NCBI RefSeq assembly: GCF_020536995.1
Contig: NC_068359.1
Coordinates: forward strand, 102,460,384-102,524,383
DNA from: Dreissena polymorpha
Lineage: Eukaryota; Mollusca; Bivalvia; Myida; Dreissenidae
DNA: 64,000 nt
Reading direction: 5' to 3'
In this document: positions 12,601 through 20,367 of the stretch, piece after piece
Layout of the letters: each line of letters begins with the position of its first letter
Numbering within the stretch: the first letter of the stretch is position 1
Made by a program: the position numbers and the translations under genes
Notes under the pieces: model-generated
What the model saw: only the letters and a program-made list of their open reading frames with translations
What the model was told of the DNA's origin: nothing
Database searches by the model: none

Positions 12601-15600
12601 TAGCATTAGTTGAATCTTGCTAAAACATTCACTCTTTAATAACATTGATGTGTAAATTGTTGTAAATAAAGGAATTTGCCTTTGTCTTTTTGTGAATTGA
12701 TAGTGGATTTTTCTGTATTCGTCTGTGTCTGTGATAACAAAAAAAATTCTATGCAGCACTTACCTTGTTGTTTTTCCAGGACAAAGCTTTGACAGTGCTC
12801 AAACAGGACGAAAGAATAACAGTACACGTAAGTACACTGTATATATCTAGCATATTATACTCTGCTGAAACAATTTGGATGTGTTATTAATGTTATTCAA
12901 ACATACAACCGATTTATGCAAATTAACATTACAGTAATCAGATCTTTCCAGTTCTTGTATGAATTATAAGTTCAGAACGGTCAAGTTCCTCATAATTGGC
13001 AAGAAAGTTGGTTATGGCTTGCAGAGGATCCATATTTGCTTTGGTGCTGTTGGATCAAGCAAGGCCACTGGGATCAAAATACAATTAGCTGTGCTCTGTG
13101 AAATGGGGGTTAATGCATGGGTGTAAGGGGTTGTCGTAGATTAGCCTGTGCAGTCCACACAGCCTAATAAGGGACAACACTTTTCACTTTTAGGAATTTT
13201 TTTGTTTAAAGATAGTCGTGTCTTCGCAAAGAACAAGTTTATGCGGAAAGTGTCATCCCTGATAAGCCTGTGTGGAGTGCACAGGTTAATCTGGGACGAC
13301 ACTGTATGCACATGCAATAAGCCCCCTTTTCACAGAGCAAGACTCAAATGTAAAACAAACAACAAGAAGTACAAGAAACTTTAAAGAATTTGTAGGTGTG
13401 AAACATATTTCTTACATGAAACAATAATATTTGATGAACAAACGTCAGTGACAAATAATCATTATGATGTCAGACCTATAGCTGCATTGATTTAATGATA
13501 TCATTATTAACTGAGCCTCATTATGTGAAAACTGACCCTAATGCTTGTGCCTAAAGTGTCGGAAGTCACAGGCTAATCTGGGAGGGCACATGCATTAAGC
13601 ACAGTTTCCCTAGAAGAAGGCTAATTTGAAAAGTGGTGTTTGTAGGACTACAAGCAGTACATAGAGGAGCGAAGACCGCACGTGCTGGTAGATGTAAGGG
13701 AACCAGTGGAGATGGACATATGTCGTCTGCCTTCCCCCGCCATCAGTATCCTATCTAGTATTAGTTGTAACACGATCTCCTAAAACCTTTTTTAGCTCAA
13801 TTTTTCAAAAGCCAAAGGCTTATTTGAGTCGCGTTCTGAGAAAACTGGGTATAATGCATGTGCGTAAAGTGTCGTCACATAAACTGGAGTTTTGCTTTGA
13901 AGAGACTTTCTTTAAACAGAAAATATCTTAAAAGTGGAAAGTGTCGTCCCTGATTAGCCTGTGCGGGCTGCACAGGCTAATCTGGGACGACATTTACGCG
14001 CATGCATTTAACCCTATTTTCAAAAGCCAAAGGGTTATTTAGACACTCTTGTTTACTGAGTAGAACCAGTGCGTGTTGCCTTAAGAGGAGATCCAGAGAA
14101 CGCACGCAGAGAAACAGGATCGATCAAAGAACCTCATCAAGAACGATCACTTTGACTGCAGTAGTTAATTATTTTAATTTTTATACGCCCGTCTATGACG
14201 GGACGTATTATGGTATACCCCGCGTCTGTCCGTCCGTCCGTCCATCTGTCCGTCCGTCCGTCTGTCCGTCCGTCCGTCCGTCTGTTAATGTCGTACGCTA
14301 CGTCAAATATCCTTTGACAGATTTTCTTCAAATTTTAACACAATCTTAATATTGATAAACCCTGATCCCCTTTCGTTTTTGACGGAATTCTGAATTGTCG
14401 TTCCAGAGTTATGGGACTTTGTTCGTCAAAATTTCGTGATTTCATTGAATGTCCTACTGTAGCTCAAATATCCTTCGATGGATTTTTTTCAAATTTCAAC
14501 ACAATCTTAATATTGATAAACCCTGATCCCCTTTCGTTTTTGACGGAATTCTGAATTGTCGTTCCAGAGTTATGGGACTTTGTTCGTCAAAATTTCGTGA
14601 TTTCATTGAATGTCCTACCGTAGCCGTCCGTCCGTCCGTCTGTTAATGTCGTACGCTACGTCAAATATCCTTTGACAGATTTTCTTCAAATTTTAACACA
14701 ATCTTAATATTGATAAACCCTGATCCCCTTTCGTTTTTGACGGAATTCTGAATTGTCGTTCCAGAGTTATGGGACTTTGTTCGTCAAAATTTCGTGATTT
14801 CATTGAATGTCCTACCGTAGCCGTCCGTCCGTCCGTCTGTTAATGTCGTACGCTACGTCAAATATCCTTTGACAGATTTTCTTCAAATTTTAACACAATC
14901 TTAATATTGATAAACCCTGATCCCCTTTCGTTTTTGACGGAATTCTGAATTGTCGTTCCAGAGTTATGGGACTTTGTTCGTCAAAATTTCGTGATTTCAT
15001 TGAATGTCCTACTGTAGCTCAAATATCCTTCGATGGATTTTTTTCAAATTTCAACACAATCTTAATATTGATAAACCCTGATCCCCTTTCGTTTTTGACG
15101 GAATTCTGAATTGTCGTTCCAGAGTTATGGGACTTTGTTCGTCAAAATTTCGTGATTTCATTGAATGTCCTACCGTAGCCGTCCGTCCGTCCGTCTGTTA
15201 ATGTCGTACGCTACGTCAAATATTTATTACCTTACTACTTCATTGGCGAACGACGGGCGTATCATGCGCTCATGGCGCAGCTCCTCAGTTATTAGTATCA
15301 TTGTTCTTCATTATTACGCTTGCGCCATCAGATCTTATTTAGACGGTAGAGTTGTGTTACATGTATTAGATAGGAGAATCTCAAATTCGGACAGAGAGTT
15401 TTCACGGACGAGTATATTGGCTTTCACAACAGCACTAATACATTTTTAGCATTAAAGGGATCTTTTCACGGTTTGGTAAATTGACAAAATTGAAAAAAGT
15501 TGTTTCAGATTCGCAAATTTTCGGTTTAGTTATGATATTTGTGAGGAAACAGTATTACTGAACATTTGCCATAGTCTAATATAGCCATTATATGCATCTT

Positions 15601-16711
15601 TTGACGATTTAAAAATCAAAAATTATAAAGCGTTGCAACGCGAAACGATTGAATAATTTGGAGAGTTCTGTTGTTGTCGTTTAAATTTATGAAACTACGA
15701 AGATTTCTTATATAAAGAATAAAATACGCGTTTTATGTATGCTTGGCAGGATAGCTCAGTTGGCTAATGCGTTTTACTTCAGGTTTCCGGGGGTCACTGG
15801 TGCTGCGGGCTACTTATTTTTTTCCTTTTTAAATTTTATATTTGATTTTTTACTGGAGCTTTTAAATGTTCATGTTTACATTTATCAATATAAAGCATTT
15901 AATGACAAACTTCAAAACATGCAAAAATCTGTGAAAAGGCCCCTTGAAACCTGCCCATTCTATATGTAACTTAAATATTTATAAGGCAGTTTTAAAATAA
16001 CTCGCCATACTGACAAACATTTCAACCCAATAGCGCATTGATAGTTCCTTTGGAGGGTTAGTGGAATCTCGCGTCGGTGAGAACAAAGAGAGTTGTAGCA
16101 GTTAACGATAAAAGAAGTTACACAACTAATTATTTTCTTTCCGGAAGTAAAAGTTAAAAAATGCATGTCATACTGTTGAAATAACTGAATTGCTACGCTT
16201 GTCATTGATTACAGCTTCTCGACCGTGAATAATAATATAACTTATAAAAAGTGGCGGTTGAGGCTGGATTACACGTAGAATATTTTTACATGTCTATTAT
16301 GATGAGCGGTAAAACATTTGTTCACCGAATTCAATTTTGTTGTTTCCCTTCTAATTTTGTGTATGCAATGTACATCGATTGTTTTACCGCGACTCCTTCT
16401 GAATTCAGTCTAAAAGCTATAAATTAACAAAGCTATGTTTCTTAACGTTAACAACAGACATATCTTTACAAAATATAGACAAGAAGGACAGCATATTGTT
16501 GATTCAGCAAAATCTCCAGGAATTATCCGCACGTGAAAATCAAGACATTCGTCAAGTTCCGGTTATATGCGTCTGTCGTCGCGGTAATGATTCCCAGCTT
16601 GCTGTGCGCAAGCTTCAACAGGCTCTAGAAGGCGGAGTGCCAATATGTGATATTCTTGGCGGGCTGATGTCATGGGCCAAGCACGTGGATCCAAGTTTTC
16701 CGACGTATTGA
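3558..16711 (+). CDS. MOCS3: Adenylyltransferase and sulfurtransferase MOCS3 (UBA4), 3' exons
   Basis: MOCS3 adenylates and then thiocarboxylates the C-termini of MOCS2A (molybdenum cofactor pathway) and URM1 (tRNA wobble-uridine thiolation) in the cytosol. Phase-compatible exons with GT/AG borders are 3558-3632, 5568-5685, 7305-7413, 7653-7727, 8739-8908, 12780-12827, 13646-13745, probably 16045-16056, and 16479-16711. Recognisable parts in order are [31 protein letters not shown] of the E1 domain; zinc-ligand pair [14 protein letters not shown] with the E1 cysteine; the second zinc pair CPVC; the rhodanese domain start [17 protein letters not shown]; and the rhodanese active-site loop VCRRGNDSQ. 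The C-terminus FPTY parallels human FPQY. Exons for the N-terminal ATP-binding region were not found and probably lie before the window. Human MOCS3 is, to my knowledge, essentially intronless in its coding region, so this split version is a notable contrast. Identity is very likely; some exact borders are inferred. Confidence 0.93.
3805..3925 (+). repeat. Interspersed repeat, copy 1 (other copy 17072-17195)
   Basis: The block starts 'atatggctggaaagtgagc' and ends 'gttgccatcttgtttgtcac' with 'atgattaccc'. A diverged copy in the same orientation lies at 17072-17195. No termini or coding frame are obvious. Confidence 0.6.
3919..4014 (+). repeat. 48-bp tandem duplication
   Basis: Two adjacent 48-bp copies (3919-3966 and 3967-4014) start 'cactctggcattgct' and end 'gttagagcaaaatccaa', with about four differences. 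It lies in a MOCS3 intron. Confidence 0.85.
4015..5275. other. AT-rich MOCS3 intron sequence, nothing recognised
   Basis: No exon, RNA gene or repeat is recognised. A 60-codon open frame at 4260-4442 has no similarity I can name and is probably chance. Confidence 0.5.
5276..5533. mobile_element. Inverted-repeat MITE of the 'gtgtcgtcc' family, copy 1
   Basis: The element is nearly symmetric. The left side runs 'tgtcttgttctg', 'gcatgtgcataaagtgtcg', 'attagcctgtgcag' and 'aggctaatcagggacgac'; the right side is the complement. Each arm also contains its own small hairpin around 'cctgtgc...gcacagg'. Related copies are at 13090-13351, 13552-13610, 13826-14030 and 21428-21516. Confidence 0.8.
5568..5685 (+). 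CDS. MOCS3: MOCS3 exon ([16 protein letters not shown]...)
   Basis: The acceptor is 'ccacctag' and the donor 'gacag|gtgagt'. It encodes [20 protein letters not shown], then [19 protein letters not shown], a highly conserved piece of the ThiF/E1 domain. It ends in phase 0. Confidence 0.93.
5977..6924. mobile_element. hAT-type DNA transposon, non-autonomous or decayed
   Basis: Perfect 8-bp target duplications CCTGTTGG lie at 5969-5976 and 6925-6932. The termini are CAGAGCTCCAGATAA at the left and the complement of CAGTGCTCCAGATAA at the right. An 8-bp duplication and CAG-starting termini are the hAT signature. At 948 bp it is too short for a full transposase. A 64-codon frame on the - strand (6099-6293, containing [18 protein letters not shown]) could be a transposase remnant, but I do not recognise it firmly. 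Confidence 0.88.
7217..7290 (+). pseudogene. Decayed tandem duplicate of the MOCS3 CYRC exon start
   Basis: The acceptor region and exon start seen at 7291-7350 occur once more 74 bp upstream ('atgccttatttcagttgaca'). Reading from 7231 gives [16 protein letters not shown], aligned with [15 protein letters not shown] of the real exon. Both zinc-site cysteines are not conserved and the frame runs into a stop at the second acceptor. It is therefore a partial exon duplication that has lost coding value, but it keeps an intact AG acceptor. Confidence 0.75.
7305..7413 (+). CDS. MOCS3: MOCS3 exon with first zinc pair and E1 cysteine
   Basis: The acceptor is 'ccttatttcag' and the donor 'gttg|gtaaaa'. 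It encodes [20 protein letters not shown], then [20 protein letters not shown] supplies two zinc ligands and TNCSDGG holds the presumed catalytic cysteine. Confidence 0.93.
7653..7727 (+). CDS. MOCS3: MOCS3 exon ([20 protein letters not shown]...)
   Basis: The acceptor is 'gttatgtttcag'. The donor is taken as 'cttgctg|gtgttg' because it gives phase 1, which fits the next exon; a GT three bases downstream would break the frame. It encodes [20 protein letters not shown] then CILA, the helix after the E1 cysteine loop. Most of this exon is duplicated at 8367-8442. Confidence 0.85.
8367..8442 (+). pseudogene. Captured copy of a MOCS3 exon fragment with its donor
   Basis: These 76 bp are identical to 7671-7746: most of the [12 protein letters not shown] exon plus its donor and intron start, but no acceptor. 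It is flanked by two near-copies of a 30-bp sequence (8337-8366 and 8443-8472, 'gggaaaatggggtttaat'), which resembles the edge of the 'gtgtcgtcc' MITE family. The frame is open but unlikely to be spliced in. Confidence 0.85.
8739..8908 (+). CDS. MOCS3: MOCS3 exon with second zinc pair (CPVC)
   Basis: The acceptor is 'tgctatccag' and the donor 'gataag|gtactg'. It encodes [20 protein letters not shown], the zinc pair in [11 protein letters not shown], and ends [14 protein letters not shown], matching the end of the MOCS3 E1 domain. Confidence 0.92.
9488..10383 (+). mobile_element. Composite repeat element with about 170-bp internal units
   Basis: It opens with 'tgcaccaggtagggtggcat' and then has four or so units carrying 'tggtcggatgatttttcaca', 'gagttatggccctttgaaa', 'tgtacatatagtgcaatt' and 'gtccgggctatttctcagca'. 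The family's 3' end ('gagcatca', 'ctccgacggttt') appears at 11812-11850, so the block 10384-11735 is probably inserted in it. Family fragments also occur at 50461-50570, 54690-54990 and 61020-61100. Confidence 0.65.
10384..11735. other. Unclassified block inside the composite repeat
   Basis: The flanking sequence on both sides belongs to one element family, so this AT-rich stretch is probably a later insertion. No clear termini or coding frame were found. It contains the GACC hairpin cluster at 11040-11165. Confidence 0.4.
11040..11165. repeat. Cluster of short GACC/GGTC hairpins
   Basis: Within 125 bp lie hairpin GACCAC-TTTTT-GTGGTC, an 18-bp palindrome GACCAAGAATTCTTGGTC, and three further 'tgacc...tttggg' units spaced about 20-30 bp apart. 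The function is unknown. Confidence 0.55.
11812..11955 (+). repeat. 3' end of composite repeat plus second repeat family
   Basis: 'gagcatcacccgtctccgac' closes the element begun at 9488. The following 'gctgctgtgcggcttccaag' to 'ttgtgtttcacaaacacagg' matches the reverse complement of 47676-47745. Confidence 0.55.
12079..12344 (+). mobile_element. Short non-autonomous element with 5' hairpin
   Basis: It begins with a tgtccccca/tgggggaca hairpin and ends 'ggggacatagtgtttctgac', 'aaacacatattttgtt'. It is the long form of the deleted copy at 2926-3028. It carries 'gtgaaaggtcaaggtcatcc' internally. No transposase is encoded. Confidence 0.7.
12780..12827 (+). CDS. MOCS3: MOCS3 48-nt linker exon
   Basis: The acceptor is 'tttttccag' and the donor 'gtacac|gtaagt', a near-consensus splice site. 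It encodes [16 protein letters not shown], the linker between the E1 and rhodanese domains (human LQLLSPEERVSV). Phase is 0 at both ends. Confidence 0.85.
13090..13351. mobile_element. 'gtgtcgtcc' MITE, copy 2
   Basis: The termini 'gtgctctgtgaaat' and 'tttcacagagcaagac' are inverted, with internal 'attagcctgtgcagtc' and 'tgtggagtgcacagg' hairpins as in 5276-5533. Confidence 0.75.
13552..13610. repeat. 'gtgtcgtcc' MITE fragment
   Basis: Only the segment 'taaagtgtcgg', 'cacaggctaatctggga' and 'atgcattaagc' remains. Confidence 0.6.
13646..13745 (+). CDS. MOCS3: MOCS3 exon, start of rhodanese domain
   Basis: The acceptor is 'gtgtttgtag' and the donor 'gccatca|gtatcc'. It encodes [20 protein letters not shown] then [13 protein letters not shown]. 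The VDVREP and ICRLP motifs are typical of the MOCS3 rhodanese domain. It ends in phase 1. Confidence 0.92.
13826..14030. mobile_element. 'gtgtcgtcc' MITE, copy 3, inside a direct repeat
   Basis: 'aaactgggtataatgcatgt' and 'gcgtaaagtgtcgtc' open it; 'gacgacatttacgcgcatgc' closes it. About 24 bp, 'ttttcaaaagccaaagg' followed by 'ttattt', is present on both sides (near 13803 and 14019), longer than a normal target duplication. Confidence 0.7.
14183..15262. mobile_element. Composite element with inverted ends and about 190-bp internal repeats
   Basis: The ends are 'atacgcccgtc' and 'gacgggcgtat', inverted. Between them are (CCGT)n stretches and five to six near-identical units of 160-190 bp containing 'gtcgtacgctacgtcaaat', 'attgataaaccctgatcccc' and 'gttccagagttatgggac'. 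Two unit types alternate. The high identity means recent internal amplification. There is no protein. Confidence 0.75.
15456..15944 (+). mobile_element. TTAA-type MITE carrying a tRNA-like module, copy 1
   Basis: TTAA precedes it at 15452-15455. The termini are AGGGATCTTTTCACGGTTTGG and the complement of AGGGGCCTTTTCACAGATTT. Internally, 15745-15813 resembles a tRNA 5' half with a box A ('tagctcagttggctaatgcg'), while the box B side is degraded in this copy. TTAA target sites are the piggyBac signature. It lies in the last MOCS3 intron. Confidence 0.82.
16045..16056 (+). CDS. MOCS3: Possible 12-nt MOCS3 microexon
   Basis: The 12 bases ttcctttggagg sit between AG and GTTAGT and keep phase 1 on both sides. 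Spliced in, they give AI-IPLED-KKDS, restoring the conserved IPL that follows the rhodanese ICRLP strand in MOCS3 (human HIPLKHLERRD). Direct joining of the neighbouring exons also keeps the frame but lacks IPL. The upstream pyrimidine tract is weak. Confidence 0.45.
16479..16711 (+). CDS. MOCS3: MOCS3 terminal exon, rhodanese active site and stop
   Basis: The acceptor is 'caaaatatag' and the frame is phase 1. It encodes [20 protein letters not shown], the active-site loop [34 protein letters not shown] and TGA. The cysteine just before RRGNDSQ aligns with the human MOCS3 catalytic cysteine. Confidence 0.93.
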
Positions 16712-16741
16712 GAGTGCGCGTTGTATTATTTATTTGTAATG

Positions 16742-16748
16742 CAATAAA
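16742..16748 (+). terminator. MOCS3 polyadenylation signal
   Basis: An AATAAA lies about 30 bases after the stop codon ('tgcaataaaacaag'). No closer signal is present, so the 3' UTR is probably very short. Confidence 0.6.
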
Positions 16749-17071
16749 ACAAGAAGATATTATTTCATCGTCTTATATAATTTGCAGTTTGTCAAATTGT
16801 GTGCTGGAACATAACATGTTATTTTATTATATTATTTAATTATTTAATTCACTGCTTTGTGAGACAAAAAGACAAACTGAACACAGTTGATAAAGTAAAG
16901 TAAATCACACATGTGTAATATTGAATAACCTCAAAAGACAGCCCTCAACAATCCTGCGAATTTTCTTAGCGGGAGCTGTAATTTTCTGACCCGATTAGAA
17001 TTTGCGCAGGGAGTTAAGTCGAGATATAGAGCGAATATTAATACAATATAAACGCTAATTTTTACTTTCTT

Positions 17072-17195
17072 GCCAATATGGCTGGAAAGTGAGCGGCATT
17101 TTAACAATGGATAAAAGTAGTTAAGGGTATATAACTGAAAAATACCTGTCTCGGCATGAACGTCGCCATCTTATTTGTCACGTGATTACCCTCTT
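17072..17195 (+). repeat. Interspersed repeat, copy 2 (other copy 3805-3925)
   Basis: It starts 'atatggctggaaagtgagc' and ends 'cgtcgccatcttatttgtca' with 'cgtgattaccc'. It aligns along its whole length with 3805-3925. Confidence 0.6.
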
Positions 17196-17819
17196 ACAGT
17201 GGAAGCGGAAATGTGTTTGTGTGCGTGCGTGCGTGCGTTGGTTTATATCACACATCGAGGTACTTTATAGAAGTACACAGCCACACTTCGAGGTACCATA
17301 CAATAGCGAGATACTTTTCCCAAGACCTCGGTACGTGTACCTCGCCAAACGCTTGTAAACACCATTTCACACAATTTCCGCTCGTTTCTACAGGTACCTC
17401 GATATAACGTTGTAGTACTTGTTCGTGTGTCAGAGTGTGACCCCACACACTTGACATCCATCTCAGAAATCTGGAAGCTTTTGTGGTTCCCGTTTCAAAA
17501 ACGAGTGCGCGTGTGTGCGTGCGTGTGTGTGTGTGTGTAGATCAGAAGTTTTATTACAAGTTGTCTCTGCGTCCTCACTCCAAATTCTTCAGTTCGGACC
17601 TGTCCCTGTGATCTTTCAGGGGAAACATTTAATTTTGAGCCAAAGTAGGTCAAAAGTTTTTTGCCAAAGAAATAATTTTGAACCAAATAGACCAGTGCAC
17701 GGTGGCAAATAAGACCTTAATGTGCACTGCTAGACCATTTAAAGACAATGCATTTCTGATTGCCTTTATAAGGTTTCTTCGCCAAGGGATTGCTGACAAT
17801 TAACAAAGACCTCCTTTCC

Positions 17820-18240
17820 ACCTCTAACGCGTTGCTCCGCTTTTATGGCTCTCTAGACGTCACCAGCCGTCGACCCGAACCCCAGAACGTTGAGCGTACT
17901 GAGGACCCCCGTCCTGGGATACTTCTACTATCCACCTACGGATACTAACAATTCCGCTTGGCGATCCTTACAAGTTCTTTTAGTAAGCGAAGTCAGCGGG
18001 AGAGGACGTCCGGCTCGAGGGATGACGGTAATCGCTGTATTAGCAGAGCCGCCCGCAGAAGTAGTCACATTCGGCCCTGCTTTGACGATGTAGTGAAGCC
18101 ACTATCCACCTAAGGAAAATTACCATTCCGCTTGGCGATTCTGCGAAGAAGTATTCAGGAAATTTTCTGAGGATAACTTTAGCCTCGGTAGTGACGTGCA
18201 CACCCCAGCTGCTGACCGAGACGGAAGCTGAAATAATATC
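17820..18240. other. GC-richer block with a 174-bp spaced direct repeat
   Basis: About 40 bp beginning 'ctatccacct' and ending 'ttccgcttggcga' occur at 17928 and again at 18102. A 67-codon frame lies between. The base composition differs from the AT-rich surroundings. I do not recognise a protein on either strand. Confidence 0.45.
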
Positions 18241-18796
18241 CGCCGGTCATGACTTCCAATAATCGCATTGAACATTTAATATAGTTAGGAGATGCATGGA
18301 AAGGTCCAGGTAAATTAATTATATACATTATTAGCAACACCACATCTCATGTAGTAATCGTTCTTCTTAATTGAAGACTTTCAAACTTAAAGGAGTATGA
18401 CTATGTCACACATTTTATATCGTCGTGTAATTATAACGATAAAAATAAAATAAAACTTCGAAACAGTAAGTGCTTTAATAACAAACATATATAAACACTA
18501 GACGTTAGCGTTTATAAATTTACGTTTTTATAAAAAAAAAACATAACTATTGATTTTAGCATTAATTTTAGTATAAACTCCATCAATCATGCACATGCAA
18601 CTTTTGCAATGCAGCATAACTTGCTCTACTTGTAATATATCACAGTCTTCCAAAGTAATACAATTGCGCTTTATAACTCTTCTTATGTTATAACTGGTAC
18701 TAACTGGTTTATTTCCCTTGCAATAATTGTTAGAGTTTAAGCCAACTTAATGTGTAAAATAAAAGAAGATATCTATCAATAAGGTATGACAGAATG

Positions 18797-18868
18797 GCGT
18801 TGGTGGTGTAAAGGTTAGCATGGTTGACTTCCAAGCAGTCGATCCGGGTTTGATTCCCGGCTAACGCA
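18797..18868 (+). tRNA. tRNA-Gly(UCC), edge copy with two changes
   Basis: This 72-nt cloverleaf has acceptor GCGTTGG/CTAACGC and anticodon TCC at loop positions 34-36. It has A instead of C at the foot of the anticodon stem (A:G mismatch) and T instead of the invariant C of the T loop (box B GGTTTGATTCC). It may be weak or inactive. Confidence 0.85.
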
Positions 18869-19098
18869 TGTCTTATTGCTTGTTAGAAAGATAACATATG
18901 TAAATTATTCACTAATGCGAGAGTAGTATCGAATTTATGCGGAAACAATCCCCAGTGAATAAATATAACGAGGACACTGCGATGTACATGCATGCCGAAG
19001 TAATTCTAAAGGTTAATTCGAAGCGGTGTGTGAACAAACAAAACAAGCTACCGGTATTTTGAACACAGTAATGTTTTGCTCATTAAAGTCTTAGTTAA

Positions 19099-20367
19099 GG
19101 ACGTGCGCGGCAGTTTTAATGCAAATTTTTCTCCACTTAGAATTTGATAATTTTTGGTATGTAGGTAGAACCATCTGTTGTGGATAGAAAAATAAAATAG
19201 AAATCTTTGGTCACCAGTGTTGTTCATTTTTTATTCCCACTTGAACAAGAGCATATTTCAGCACAATAACAATTTACCAATAAGGTAATAACATAAAAAC
19301 TAGAGTAAATTAATGAGAAAAGTGTTGAAAACAACCTCTATTTCTCACAAAATTTTAATACTGATTTAATTTTACTGCAACTAAAAAAAAAATTAACATG
19401 AAATCATTGATTCATTTTTTTTATCAATTTTTAAACATAAACAAAAACAACAGAATTTCACATTTGAAAATAAATAAAATGCATCAGTCATTTTTATTTT
19501 AACATGACTTCCTCCACCTAGATATTTTCCAAATTTACCTAAATGTTTATTGACTTAATACAAATATAAAAAGAAAACAATAGGTCGTTTGTTCACAAAT
19601 GAAGTTTGATTGCATGTATTAAAATACAATTTAAAAACACAGTGAAAACCATGTACATGGTGCAGGTCAAAACACATACTAGTACATGTATTGCATACAT
19701 GCCAATAAAAAAGTAGATTTAAATGTAAATAAAAGCACAAATTATGTGTAGCAATATGAGTAAAAGAAGAATAATACAGTAAAATTTAATAACTGAAAAC
19801 AAGATGTATACAATATATTTAAGAGGCCGTCCAGCAGATTTAGGCATGTAGTGAAGCTTGTCATTAAATACTTACAATGCTTTATATTGATATTGGTAAA
19901 TTTAAAAATTTTAAACTAAAAATTTCTAGTAAAAGAACAAGAATTCAATTTAAAAAAGGACAAGAAAGTAACCTTCAACAGGGCTCTAACCACTGACCCC
20001 TGGATTCCTGGAGTAAAACGCCTCCCGCCTAGACCACTCGACCATCCACACTCATGTTTACATCGAATGTATTTTTTAGCTTTATAAGCAATCCTCGTAG
20101 TTTCCCAAAATATCGTTTCGCGTCGATAAGACGCTTTATCTGTTGGACGGCCCTTTTAAAGGGGCTTATCAAAGGTATTTAATTTTCATGGACAAAAACA
20201 GTCCATTGTTTTACCTTGCGTTCATTTAAGCATGTTTTGTTGTTCTTTCGTTCCAACATTGTTTACATTCTTTTTTATCCGAATATCCGAAAATTATTGC
20301 ACTTATTTCGCAACCGGTGTTTCAATAAAAAAACTATTTGCGTGAAACTGAACTGTCGCGTACGTCC
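19099..20367. mobile_element. piggyBac-type TTAA element in the first array unit
   Basis: TTAA flanks it at 19095-19098 and 20368-20371. The inverted ends are GGACGTGCGCGGCAGTT and the complement of GGACGTACGCGACAGTT. The matching site in the next array unit (TTAA at 22057-22060) is empty, so insertion is proven by comparison. The interior is AT-rich without a transposase frame, so it is non-autonomous, and it contains the nested element 19823-20155. Confidence 0.88.
19823..20155 (-). mobile_element. Nested TTAA-type MITE with a tRNA-like module
   Basis: TTAA flanks it at 19819-19822 and 20156-20159. The ends read 'gaggccgtccagcagat' and the complement of 'aagggccgtccaacagat'. On the - strand it contains a tRNA-Leu/Ser-like segment (about 19980-20055) with 'ggtcgagtggtctaggcg' and a drifted box B 'ggttagagccc'. 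It is related in plan, but not closely in sequence, to the AGGGATC family at 15456, 45119 and 48602. Confidence 0.8.

Larger units (their letters stand above)
16750..18480. other. Intergenic stretch between MOCS3 and the tRNA array
   Basis: No gene is recognised. It holds the repeat at 17072-17195, a cluster of CGAGGTAC/GTACCTCG motifs at 17257-17410, a short GT-rich microsatellite near 17500-17540, and the more GC-rich block 17820-18240. Confidence 0.6.

Noticed and set aside
14002-14349. 115-codon frame rich in [12 protein letters not shown]
   Set aside because: It is a translation of the (CCGT)n start of a composite element.
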